This document shows, one piece after another, positions 12,163-22,528 of a stretch of DNA of 64,000 nt. Within the stretch, counting starts at the first letter, position 1; each line of letters starts with the position of its first letter. The stretch covers positions 393,441,853 to 393,505,852 of the forward strand of contig NC_092872.1 of NCBI RefSeq assembly GCF_028372415.1, in the 5' to 3' direction. This DNA is from Notamacropus eugenii. Taxonomy: Eukaryota; Chordata; Mammalia; Diprotodontia; Macropodidae. A program made the position numbers and the translations under genes. The notes beneath the pieces were generated by a model, which saw only the letters and a program-made list of their open reading frames with translations, did not search any database and was not told the DNA's origin.

Positions 12163-12688
12163 TAGTATTCACTTTTCTCCCCCTCCTCTTGCAGCCTTCC
12201 CCTCCTTCTTTTGACCCCCCTCCCTTTTAGTCCCCTTTACTCTTATTGCTTCTTTCCTCCCTTTTAGCCACCCTCCCCTTTCTTCCCCCTTCCCCTCCTA
12301 CTACCTATAGAGCTAGTTAGGCTTATCTACTTAAGATTATTGTTCCCTCCTTTGAACAAATCAGATGAGAGTACCTCTCAAACAATGCTCATCTCCCTCC
12401 CCTCCTTCCCTCTACTATAGTTTTGTACTTCTTCCTGTGATATAATTTGCCATTTTCTGCTTCCCCCTTTCCACACCTCCTATTACATTCCCTTCTCATA
12501 CTTAAATCATATTTTTGACATGACATCATTTACTTTATGCCCGTTCCCTCTACATATATCCCTTTTATCATAATAGCTGCACAGTTCTCAAGATTAACAG
12601 GTATCATCTTCCCTTATAGGGAGGTAAACAGTTTGCCCTAATTGAGTAGCAAGTTTTTGTTTTTGTTTTTTCCCCTCTGTTTACCTTT
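12163..12688 (-). other. Long purine-rich spacer between L1 ORF1 and ORF2
   Basis: A 526-base noncoding gap separates the two ORFs. In human L1 the gap is only about 63 bases. On the sense strand it is rich in GGGA/GGGGA runs, especially opposite 12170-12300. No other open frame fills it. It could take part in how ORF2 translation starts, but that is inference. Confidence 0.85.
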
Positions 12689-13870
12689 TTATGATTCTCT
12701 GGAGACCTGCATTTGAAGATCAAATTGTCTATTGAGTTCTGGTGTTTTGGTCAGGAAGCTCTGGAAATCCCTTATTTCGTTGAATGACTTTCTCCTTGCC
12801 TGAAATGTTATGCTGAACTTTGCTGGGTAGTTGATCCTTGGTTGAAGTCCCAACTCCTTTGCCTTACGGAATATTGGGTTCCAATTCTTTCGATCTTTTA
12901 ATGTAGAAGCTGCAAGGTCCTGTGTGATCCTGACTGTGTGTCCTTGATATTTGAATTGTTTCTTTCTGGCTGCTTGTAGTATTTTCTCCTTCACTTGATA
13001 GCTCTGGAATTTGGCAACTATATTTCTTGGGGTTTTGAGTTTGGGATCCCTTTCGGGAGGGGAACGGTGGATTCTTTCAATGACTATTTTGCCCTCTGAG
13101 TCTAGTACTTCTGGACAGTTTTCCTTGATGATTTCCTGAAAGATATTGTCTAGACTCTTTTCTTCATCATGGGTTTCTGGCAGGCCAATAATTCTTAGAT
13201 TTTCTCTCCTGGATCTATTTTCCAGGTCAGTTGCTTTTCCAATTAAATATTTTACATTTTCTTCTATCTTTTCATTCTTTAGATTTTGTTTGACTGATTC
13301 TTGTTGCCTCATTGAGTCATTAGTTTCTACTTGCCCAATTCTAATCTTCATCGTAGTGTTTTCTTCAGTTAGCTTTTCCATCTCCTTTTCCATCTCACCA
13401 ATTTTTCCCTTTAAGGAGCTATTTTCTCCATTTAATTTTTGTACTTCTTTTTCCATTCGACCAATTTTCCCAGTTAAGTTTTGGGTTTCCTTTTCCATCT
13501 GATCAATTTTCCCAATTAGGTTTTGGGTTTCCTTTTCCATTTGATTAGCTCTTCCTTTTAGGGAATTATTCTCTCCAGTTAATTTTTGAACTTCCTTTTC
13601 CATTTCTTCAATTTTCTTTTTCAGGGTGATGTTCTCATCAGTGAATTCTTTTTTTATAGTTTTAAAATCATTGGCCAGTTTTTCTTTTATATCCTTCTTC
13701 AGACGTTCCAGGTAATCTAGTTGTGCTTGCGAGAAATTCATAGTCCCATCTGAGGTTTCAGATGGAAGTACAGTCTCAGCTCTAACCTCTTTGGTGTTTG
13801 TGTTTTGATCCTTATCCCCATAGAAAGATTCTATGGTTTTTTCACTTTTCGTCTGCTTTTTCCGATTCAT
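12689..13870 (-). CDS. L1 ORF1 protein: RNA-binding nucleic-acid chaperone
   Basis: ORF1p coats L1 RNA as a trimer and is needed for retrotransposition. The protein is 393 residues. A charged N-terminus (1-50) is followed by a long coiled coil (about 52-220). The coiled coil contains five MEKE-type blocks with Met at 90, 111, 125, 139 and 160; the spacings are 21, 14, 14 and 21, so the heptad phase is kept. The RRM begins at RRENLRIIGLPE (221-232), and the C-terminal domain covers about 300-380 (TVRITQDLAAST, GLQPRINYPAKFS). The start ATG has A at -3. No interruptions. It is somewhat longer than human ORF1p (338), mainly because of the coiled coil. Confidence 0.96.
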   Translation of the reverse strand: MNRKKQTKSEKTIESFYGDKDQNTNTKEVRAETVLPSETSDGTMNFSQAQLDYLERLKKDIKEKLANDFKTIKKEFTDENITLKKKIEEMEKEVQKLTGENNSLKGRANQMEKETQNLIGKIDQMEKETQNLTGKIGRMEKEVQKLNGENSSLKGKIGEMEKEMEKLTEENTTMKIRIGQVETNDSMRQQESVKQNLKNEKIEENVKYLIGKATDLENRSRRENLRIIGLPETHDEEKSLDNIFQEIIKENCPEVLDSEGKIVIERIHRSPPERDPKLKTPRNIVAKFQSYQVKEKILQAARKKQFKYQGHTVRITQDLAASTLKDRKNWNPIFRKAKELGLQPRINYPAKFSITFQARRKSFNEIRDFQSFLTKTPELNRQFDLQMQVSRES

Positions 13871-14825
13871 GATGTTGGCTGAGTGTTGTAGCTTTTGGTT
13901 CTTTCAGTCAGAAGGTACAGATCTTTAAGTTGAGCTGATGTGTATCTAGGCTAAAAGCAGGCTTTTGTTTTTTGTTTCCCCGATCAACCCTGGGGTTAGC
14001 TTGTTAGGTATGTGGGAGGGGTGGTCTGTCCTCAGGATATCTCCTCAGCTGACTTGAGGCAAAGGCAAGGTCAGGGGATGGTGATCCCAGCTTCCCTATT
14101 GTCTTCCCTTTTCCCCTGGAGGGCTGGGGCACGCCTAGAAGCTAATGCATGTTCCCACTCCTCCTTGGGCTCGTCTCCCGGCTCTGAGGCTTGCCTGGGT
14201 GTCAGTGCGAATTTTCTCTGCCCTGGGTCGTCTGTCCCTCCAGCCGTCTCCGCTACCGTAGGAAGAATCCCCCTTTGCCACTTTTCCAGCCTCTGGTGTT
14301 ATGAGACCACCCGCCCCCTTCTGCTGTTCCCGCTGATCCAGGATTACTCTGGGGAAGAATTTTATGGTTCTCTCACGGTCATCAGGGGGGAGGAGAGAGC
14401 ACTTACTGATCCCTCTGCCATCCCAGTTCCTGGAAGTTCAGGTAGTGACCCACCGAAGTCTGTCTTCAGGCTGAAGATTTCAAGGGCTGCTGCGCTGATG
14501 TCTGGCACTCAGCGGCTCTCACTGGCTCGGCCTGGCTTATCTCCTGCTCCGCTGGTCTCGCCCGCCACTCTCGGGCTCCTCTGGTCCCCTTCGCCCTGCC
14601 ACGCCAACCGCGCTGCGCTGTGCTCCGGGGTCTTACCCCCGCGGAACAGATCCCTCCCGTGGACCCTCCGGTCCAGCCTGGGCTCCAAATCCGTCAAAGT
14701 CCTTCACCCACTGGATTCTACACCTCCAAAGTCTGGTCAGACTCTCCCCCCGGAGATATCCAGAGGAGTTTTTCCAGGAGCTTAGGTGAGTCGTTGCTTT
14801 CACTCCGCCATCTTGGCTCCGCCCC
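13871..14825 (-). promoter_or_regulatory. L1 5' UTR / internal promoter, CpG-rich
   Basis: About 955 bases upstream of ORF1. The first sense bases read GGGGCGGAGCCAAGATGGCG, which contains the YY1-type core CAAGATGGCG. In human L1 a YY1 site at the very 5' end directs accurate start-site choice. The section 14010-14820 is much richer in C+G and CpG than the AT-rich flanks and should act as a CpG-island-like promoter. Long open frames run antisense here (14012-14785, 257 codons). Confidence 0.85.
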
Positions 14826-14841
14826 GCTACTAACTTTTCTT
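14826..14841. repeat. Target-site duplication of the full-length L1 (5' side)
   Basis: Identical 16-base copy of 7872-7887, marking the upstream edge of the L1 insertion. Confidence 0.95.
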
Positions 14842-16170
14842 GATAAAATATTTCTTTCATCATTAATCTTTCCAATGGTCCCCTCTGAATGACTTTATAA
14901 TTAGAAAGTGCTTTAGAGGCTTTGCATTGAGTTCAGAATAACACCCTGAAAGTTTGGATTATAGAAAATGTTTCAATACAAACTTCAGTAGTCTTTTTTT
15001 TTTTAAGGTGGGAATGATGAAAAAATTATGCCATTATCACCATAAGCTCAATTCATTTTAGAATTACAGTTGCTGCAAAAACAAATCAAAACAAATAAAA
15101 AGCCCTTTTATTTTGGAAGGCTATGAAAAGTCAAATTAACTAAATCTTTACAAAAGTTAATTTCACTTCCCCAACTTTCACAAAATCAGTCTTATGCATA
15201 AGTGGAGTACATAGTCTTAATTGAGGGGCATGATTGAAGGGCATTGAAAAACCCGAATGAATATCTCCCCCACTGACCTGGTAATGCCTGCAATTTTTAG
15301 CAAATACAAGAGTCACTCATTTAGATTAATGCACAGTCTCCAAAAAGGCATCTGTTAAAATTCACAAATGTTAATTAAATGAGAGTGGAAAACAAATTGA
15401 CCCATTAGTCTCTACTAACATATTAGCATGGATTAGTTATTTGTTTTTCCCTATCACCAAGAAGATCCTAAAGGAATTAGGAACAGAAAAAGATAAGTTT
15501 TAATAAGGGGGAAGAAAATAATGGAAATGTCCAGAGCCAAAGTTGCTTTTCATATGGTAGATAGTACTGAGTGGGAAAAGGGATAGTGGAAATTGCCAGA
15601 TACACTTTTCCAAATTAATTTTACCTGAGTTAGAAGTTTTCCTAGGTGACTACAGAGACAAAATCTAAACTGACATACATCAAAGCTAAAGACTGCAAAT
15701 ACAGGTAGGTCAGGATAAATAGTAGCTTCAAACTTGCAGCTGAGACAGTCATTGTTACCACTCTAAGGAAGCCACACCTTCTGAGCTGTGGGATCTGCAA
15801 GTAACATTCGGAGGCCAAACGCTCCCATCAGCATCTCCCAGTCTTAGGCAGTCTGCTGGTTTCATACAAAAAAATCAGAGAGGGCTAGAACTTCTGACTA
15901 AGGCTTGTTAGACTGTCTCTTGTAGTAGGAGGAAAAGAGTTGGTAATTCATAAAAATCCTTTTGGTGGTTAAATACTAAATACTATTAATATTAAATATT
16001 TAAATATTAAATACTATTAAATAGTAAATTAAATATTAAATAATATTTAAATATTAAATAATACTTGTTTCTCTTTTACCCAGCAACCCTGACGGTCATC
16101 TCCTCCCAGTTTAATTTTTTTTTTTTTTTTTTATTAAAGGGGCCATCCCTTGAGCAACTACTTAAAAAAG
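14842..16170. other. Intergenic, no gene recognised
   Basis: Continues the sequence interrupted by the L1. AT-rich TAAATATTAAATA-type repeats fill about 15966-16066, and a T-run lies at 16115-16133. The remainder shows nothing I can name. Confidence 0.55.
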
Positions 16171-16174
16171 CCTA

Positions 16175-16445
16175 TTCATTGAATGGGTGCATCCCACTCA
16201 AAGTGAGAATGCTATAAGACCTTAGACTGAAAGGGTCAGGGTCTCACATTGTATCCTGGGCCATCTGAACTGTGCTGATGAATATCAGACCACTGGATCA
16301 GACCATAGATGACTCAGGAGAAGAAAGTGAGGTTGGTGACCTTGCACAGCCCTCCCTCACTCAAATCAAAATCAACTGCAAGTCATGTCATCATCTTGAT
16401 GTCATGGTCCTCTTCGAGAATGAAGGACAAATACAAACAACAAAA
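16175..16445 (+). repeat. Marsupial-type SINE with RTE-like tail
   Basis: Contains 'gaagaaagtgaggttggtga', 'ttgcacagccctccctcact' and ends 'ctcttcgagaatgaaggaca' followed by an AACAA-rich tail. This phrase order is one I associate with marsupial SINEs mobilised by RTE-clade LINEs. Confidence 0.65.
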
Positions 16446-16614
16446 CAACCTGGTGGTAGAGCAGTACAAGTCTGATAGGCTGTATGGGAGGGGTGGTAGA
16501 GATGGAAGGTTTCTAAATGAACTCCCTTGAGTTATATGGTACCTTAGGAAGATTTGTTTGGCAGGCCACATTGTGGGTTACCCAGGTTTAAGGCACAAAG
16601 AACACTGAAGAATA

Positions 16615-17275
16615 TGTTTATATGTGTGTGCATGTATATGCATATATATGTGTATTTGTATCTACATATGTGCTGTGTATGTATATTATATCTATGTATA
16701 TACATGTATGTATTTGTACATGTATATGTGCATATATATTATTTCTATAAACACTCACTCCTTTGGTCAGATGTTATGGTCATGGTAAGAGGGGAAGCTA
16801 ACTGGCTCATACAGAAGGTTTTAAATACACAGCCCTCATCCATACCTTTTTCTAATCACTAAACTAACTGATTCAGAAGATTTATTGTATATTTCTGTTG
16901 GATAACATTGAGGAAAGGAGGAGGAGTGTGGGTATAATGTATATCTGCATATATAACCACATGCCATATGCAAAGTCATAATATATTTCATTGATATGTA
17001 ATATAATATGTATATTAATATATAATATATATGGTATGTGATACATTATTTTATATAGAATATAAAATAGTTACTAACAGTTTATTTATATATATACATG
17101 TATATATATGTAAACAATATGAATATGTATGTATATAAATTGTAACTGTTTCATTACAATAACTGATATGTGTAAATACTATTCATTACATAATATAGTA
17201 AGTTTTCTTACAGTAACTGATATGTATAAATACTGTTATATATGTGTATATACATATCATATAAACTGTTAACTT
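16615..17275. repeat. AT-rich simple-sequence region
   Basis: Degenerate ATGT/TATATG repeats at about 16615-16745, then very AT-rich sequence at 16970-17270. A diverged duplication with a 57-bp offset is present: 'aataactgatatgtgtaaat' near 17157 and 'agtaactgatatgtataaat' near 17214. Confidence 0.75.
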
Positions 17276-17279
17276 TCAG

Positions 17280-17345
17280 TGTTTAGCATAGCACCTGACA
17301 TGGTAAGTACTTAATAAATGCTTATTAACTGATTACTAACTGATA
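17280..17345 (+). repeat. L2/MIR 3'-end fragment
   Basis: 'tagcatagcacctgacatgg' followed by 'cttaataaatgcttattaac' is the common 3' end shared by L2 and MIR. Confidence 0.55.
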
Positions 17346-18299
17346 TATACTACATGAGTAAACAATTATATTTTATATACATTGTAAGTGTGTAATAAAC
17401 ATTAGGATCTGAAAGTAGAACTAACTCAAGTAATTGATATAATTCCAGATATTGTAGTGATATTTTACTTAATATGCTAAATTTGACTGGGAAATTGGGC
17501 TTCAATATTTTTAATAGTAAGTTATCCTATATTTTTAAAGTAAATACTATCCTAGTAGCACCTTATATGCTAGAAAACCTAGTTAAACATTAATCAAATC
17601 ATTTTATTAATGGATGATTTGCATGTGCATATGTGTATATGAGTATATTTATCTACACATATTCCTACCTGCCATATATGAAGTTATTATATATGTTCAC
17701 AGACACAAACATAGCGAACTTTCTAATATTTGCACATAATTACCTACAATAAATATTTAATTCCCAATTAATTTCCTATAATTACACAATTTATTACTGA
17801 GAAGCCTCCACCCCAAGCATGTCATCTTGGGGTGGGGGAGAGGAAAGATGGGAAGAAAATTTAGAACTCAAAATTTTGTGGAAGTGAATTTTGAAAACTA
17901 AAAATAAATTAATTAATAGAAGCCCCTACCTACTTTTTCGCTAGCAAAAAAATATAAACTATATCTTAATGGCTTAACAACCAAACAAAACTAAGCATAC
18001 AATGGCTTTAAAATCACAAAGATAACTTTGTATCAAAATTATATATGCATGTTTGTTTTTTAATTGCCTGTAGTGTTGAATTATCTATACTACTCTACTT
18101 CATAAAGGTAAATAGTCTAAAATGAAAGATAGATATGTGTGTGTGTGTATTATAAGAGAAAGTCAATAGGTGGATTTTAATTTTTCATTAACAATATTTA
18201 TTGTCAATAGATGCATGATGACAGATCCTCCTTACTATGGCTATATGGTCATGAAGTTGGGATCAGTAAGCTGCACTTTGAACGATGAAAAGAAAAGAA
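17346..18299. other. AT-rich intergenic with a short L1 3' end
   Basis: At 17810-17925 the phrase 'aaaatttagaactcaaaatt' followed by an A-rich end matches the 3' UTR of the L1 fragments elsewhere in this window (plus strand). The rest is AT-rich and not recognised. Confidence 0.5.
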
Positions 18300-18562
18300 G
18301 GAAACAAACATTTATCAAGCAATCTGAGCCAGGTTTTGTGCTAAGCATCTTCCAAATACTGCCTCATCTAATCCTCACAACAATCCTGGGAAGCAGGTGC
18401 TATTATCTCCCTTTTAAGGTTGAAGAAATTCATGTAGAGAACAGTTAAGTGACTTGACCAGATTCACATATCTAGTAAGTGTCTGAGGTTGAACTTGAAC
18501 TCAATTCTTCCTGATTCCAGACACAGTACTCTAGCCATTATTCAACCTAGCTGCCTCTATAG
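18300..18562 (-). repeat. MIR-type SINE
   Basis: 'ctcatctaatcctcacaaca', 'ttaagtgacttgaccagatt', 'gtgtctgaggttgaacttga', ending 'caacctagctgcctc'. This is a nearly full reversed copy. Confidence 0.8.
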
Positions 18563-18869
18563 GTCATGCATACACTCAGTAAATTGTGAGGTCACTAATA
18601 TTTTCTGATGCAAAATGCAGTAGCCTATCACCATTTGGAAATTTAGCTAATGACTGAGCATGATGGGAATTTTTCCAGTCCATTTAATAATCTGGGATGC
18701 CAGATATCAGATACGGCATAAGCACTTTTATTCTAAAATACAGAAAACAATTGTAAATATACATTATATTTTCCTATAAGTACACATATATTTGCTCTGG
18801 ATCTACAGTTTTATTAAAATAACTGGAGGAAAATAATTAAATTATTGACATAAAGTAAACATAATTTTT

Positions 18870-19245
18870 TGCATTCTTAAAAAGCTCAATATTCGATATA
18901 TCCTCTTTTTGCTATAATTACTTCTTTTACAATAGTTGGCATCGCATTTACAAGATTTGGCACATATTCTTTAATTCGTCATCATGGAACCCCACTTTTA
19001 AGACTTTTGCTAATAAATTTACCTTTGATGAAGAATGAACTTTTCCAAGTCTAGCCTTGATTATAGTCCTCAAATTTTCAATAGGATTTAAATCATGAAG
19101 CTCCCAGGCCACTGAAACATGATTATTTCCATCTTTTGGATAAATGTTTTAACCAGTTGTGACATATGGTATAGTACAGGGTTGTCTTCACACAGTAATT
19201 CCTATAATTCCAGAACAATTCTGTTTCTCAATATATTAATATATA

Positions 19246-19286
<41 letters not shown>

Positions 19287-19299
19287 GTATATGTATATA

Positions 19300-19337
<38 letters not shown>

Positions 19338-19560
19338 AGAGTTCACCATTTTGCTCAATGAGAACAAGACTTCCAAGATCAATAGAAGTAAAAAACATCA
19401 CCAAATTTTTTTTTGGAGGGAGGGGTAAATGTTTTACTTCATGATGGAGATGACCACATCTTATGAGTTCACTTGAACTTTAACCAATGGCTTTGGTAGA
19501 GCCTAGAATGAAAAGGTGAGTTTCACAAGTATAAATTACCTTTTTTCCATTGTTCAGCCC
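18870..19560 (-). mobile_element. Tc1/mariner DNA transposon fossil (Tc1-like)
   Basis: The minus strand carries the C-terminal half of a Tc1-type DDE transposase. EDNPVLYHMSQL resembles the second catalytic-Asp motif (QDND.kHTs). MEIIMFQWPGS follows, and then, after a frame change, DLNPIENL, which holds the third catalytic acid. The sequence continues as KARLGKVHSS and ends at KRSNYSKKRIY. At least one frameshift and internal stops are visible, and a TA/TG microsatellite (19238-19337) has grown inside it, so it is dead and old. The N-terminal DNA-binding part and the terminal inverted repeats were not resolved, so the ends are approximate. Confidence 0.75.
19238..19337. repeat. (TA)n/(TG)n microsatellite
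   Basis: About 100 bases of TA, TG and ATGT repeats inside the Tc1-like fossil. Confidence 0.95.
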
Positions 19561-19887
19561 TCCAGTCTTTGTATTGTCTTGGACATGAGAAAATTTCATT
19601 TTGTTTTATTTTCCCCAAAGGATATTACTCTAGCATACTTCTACAAACCCCAACAGACTATAAGTTTGGGTCCCCAGAAAGCAGTTGATTACTTCTCCCT
19701 TCAAGGCTCTAGGAGGAAACTGAGAATCTAGAAGTTTTTCTAGTACTATAGCTCATACTTTTCCATTGATTATAAAGTTGCTTTCAATTAGCCAGCTATT
19801 TAATTAGCTTTTAGAATCAGATATTTATTGGTATATATATATGGTAAGAGTATTGGCCCAAAAATACTCCTTCAAAAGTCTGAGATA

Positions 19888-20530
19888 TGGGGCAGAGCCA
19901 AGATGATAGAGTAATAGGAAACAGTACAGTAAACTCCATAAACTTCCCTAAACGGACCTAAAAAATGAAGCAGACCAAATCCTGATGGGAAAATCCAAGG
20001 GGGGAATAACTACAATAAATCATTTGTCCAGTCCAATTCAACATAGGAAGACAGGGAGGTCTGTGGTCACTGGGGACGAAGTCTGACCAGGAATATGCTG
20101 GAAGCAGAGCATTTGGACAGCCAGGGAGCAGCTGTGCCACAGGGCAAGAGAAAGTCACAGACTCATACACAACACCACCAGATCCATACCGTGTCACTGC
20201 AATGGGTGTTGGTGCAAACTGACTGCTGTGTCACCCACTACCTGATTCCAAGTCACAGAACTAGGTCTAGAGTAGACTGAGTAAGGGGCCTGTGCAGGGG
20301 AGTGGTGTTCCTAGACAGGGAAGTCCTGGGTGGTATATTAAGAAAGGAGCAAGTTCAGAAGGCAGCAGCAGCACTGGTGCGGCTCAGATCCCAGGAACAG
20401 AGCAGGGTGTCACTTCTAACATGCATCTCAACTTGCAGAGGAATAAGTTAGGAATCCCAAACCAAAGCAAATCCTACAGTTCTGTCACTGGGAACCAACA
20501 GTGCTTTCCAGATGGCTGATAGAGGCTGAA
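19888..20530 (+). mobile_element. Probable L1 5' UTR-only fragment
   Basis: Starts GGGGCAGAGCCAAGATGATA, very like the first bases of the intact L1 in this window (GGGGCGGAGCCAAGATGGCG). 'agtctgaccag' appears further in, as it does in the intact element. No ORF1 or ORF2 follows, so only the 5' end is present. The right limit is uncertain, and an LTR origin is not excluded. Confidence 0.5.
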
Positions 20531-22459
20531 TCCAGTCATAGTCTACTCTCACATAAAATCCAAACCCAGGTCAGGAATCTGCAGAGCTCGTATTGGGGCA
20601 TTCTTGACCAGTGAAGGTATCAGAATGAAGAACATCTTGTTATTAAATAAAATTGTAGCAACTGTTAGTAGCTGTTTTCCTACTTCTTTTCTTATTGCTC
20701 TTCCAACTTGAAGAAGTCTATGAGTCACAAATACAATAGTTACAATAATTTCCCTAAGTCTCTGAAATGTACTCTTCAACAACTATACCTTTTGCAAGTT
20801 TCCTTGGTGTGATATCCATTCTTAAAAATCATAGAATTAAAAACACAACAAAACAGTGCAATGGAGCTTTGTGTGTGCCCAGATCAATTAAGATGGAGGC
20901 CCTCACCCATGTGGGAAATGTTAGGAGCCTGCTTCAGGAAGAAGACATTCTGCATTCTACCTGGTTGCCAACAGTCTCTTTCCACTCATTGGTTGTGTAG
21001 CCAGAACTGGTTGTCTCTTTAAATTAATCTGACAGCTACTTCTGTCATTCTGGTGGCATCCAGAGTGAAGGTCTTGCTCACCCAAATCATCCACTTCATG
21101 TATTAAGCTTGGTATGAGGAAAGGTGACCTTCCCACTCTCCCTTTGGGCCCCTTGTACCTTAGGGCTTTGGTCTGATTTGTCCTTTCCAGTTCTAAGCAC
21201 AAGTAGATTCTCCAAGCCAGGAGCTTAAGACATGATGAACTTGAAGCCAGTAGTATTCCAGAGGCCAGATGTTACTGCAATTCAGCAAGGAAGTTCTGAG
21301 AAGTCAAGGTGCACAGACATGAGCCTGAGGGGCCTTTGGACTTAGAACTTGGAGGGACTGGTGCTATATAGGAACTAGCTAAGTTGTGAACATAATGCTC
21401 CTTCCATTCTCTCTCCACAGAGACTAAGTTGGTACTTGGGGTGAATATTGTCTGGACATCAGCTCAATCCAGTATCATGTGATCAAACTCAGATATTCTG
21501 AATCAACTCAGTTTCGTAAGTTCAGTTTCACACACACATACATATGACCACTGCAGTCTCAAAATGAAACCACTTTATACTTGTTACTTATACTAAGTAA
21601 TTTGCATGCCATTTCATATGTGTGTCTGTCTGTCTGTCTGTGTGAGAAGCAGCATAATGTAGTGAACGCTGAACTGACTTGGATTTAAGTGCTGGCTATG
21701 TTATCCTGGACAAGTCACTAAAACTCTTGCTTCTATAGGAAACTCTGTGTCAATCAGTAAGCCAATAAATTTTTATTAAGCACCTACTTTCTGCCAGGCA
21801 TTGTGCTAAGTGGTGGGCACTTGATGAAAGACATTCCATGCCTTCAAGGAGCTTACAATTAATTAGGGAAGACAACACATGAAAAGATGGGGGAAGGAAG
21901 GATAACTGGTATGACAGCATGCTGAAACCCAGAGGAGTGAAGCCAGATAGGGTAAGAAAAAGATGGCTGCCTTGAGTGTCCTCCTTAAATGAAGGATCTG
22001 GGAGGTGCTCTCTACTGTCCATCCTCTGACCTCTCCAATCAGGAGAGAGAGGCCTCTGGGGCAGGGGATATTGAGGAAGTGATGGTTTCAGGGATAATAT
22101 AATCTTATAGGATGGTGAGATCCCTAAACTCTAAGACTATATAAGTTGCAGAGAAGGTATCAACTCACATTGGTAGAAGGAATTTCTCCATCTCAAGAGT
22201 TTGCTATATCAATCAAATAAGATCTAGTTCCTATATTATCCCTACAGACAGACAGAATGACAGATATAATATTAAGAAACCATTACTAGGTCCAGGAATC
22301 TGGGACACTGTGTGCATTTCCTTTCCTCCTGAAGGCTGATCTACTCTGGATCCAGGTGCAGGGTCAGAATTGGTTCAGTTCTGGGGGACCCTGACTTCTA
22401 ATAAATGACACTCTTTTCTCATACTCTTTAGCTAAGTAAAGCATATGTGCACGCGTGCA
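20531..22459. other. Intergenic with a SINE and an L2 piece
   Basis: 20531-21600 is not recognised. About 21640-21740 is a plus-strand MIR-type SINE head ('gacttggatttaagtgctgg'). About 21755-21900 is a reversed L2 3' end ('tattaagcacctactttctg', 'tcaaggagcttacaatt'). TGTC repeats lie at 21616-21641. Confidence 0.55.
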
Positions 22460-22478
22460 TACACACACACACGCACAT

Positions 22479-22524
<46 letters not shown>
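22460..22524. repeat. (CA)n microsatellite
   Basis: A CA run with a few CG and TG interruptions in its first third. Confidence 0.97.

Positions 22525-22528
<4 letters not shown>

Larger units (their letters stand above)
7888..14825 (-). mobile_element. Full-length L1 LINE with both ORFs open
   Basis: A complete non-LTR retrotransposon of the L1 clade, read on the minus strand. It has a 5' UTR (14825-13871), ORF1 (13870-12689), a spacer (12688-12163), ORF2 (12162-8278), a 3' UTR (8277-about 7906) and a poly(A) tail (about 7905-7888). It is flanked by a perfect 16-bp target-site duplication, so this is one unrearranged insertion by target-primed reverse transcription. Neither ORF has a stop or frameshift. 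Identical duplications and open ORFs over about 7 kb point to a young insertion that may still be retrotransposition-competent. Activity itself cannot be read from sequence. The other L1 pieces in the window are short 3' or 5' fragments. Confidence 0.97.

Noticed and set aside
14012-14785. 257-codon plus-strand frame as a host gene
   Set aside because: It lies wholly inside the L1 5' UTR. It is kept only as an antisense-frame observation.
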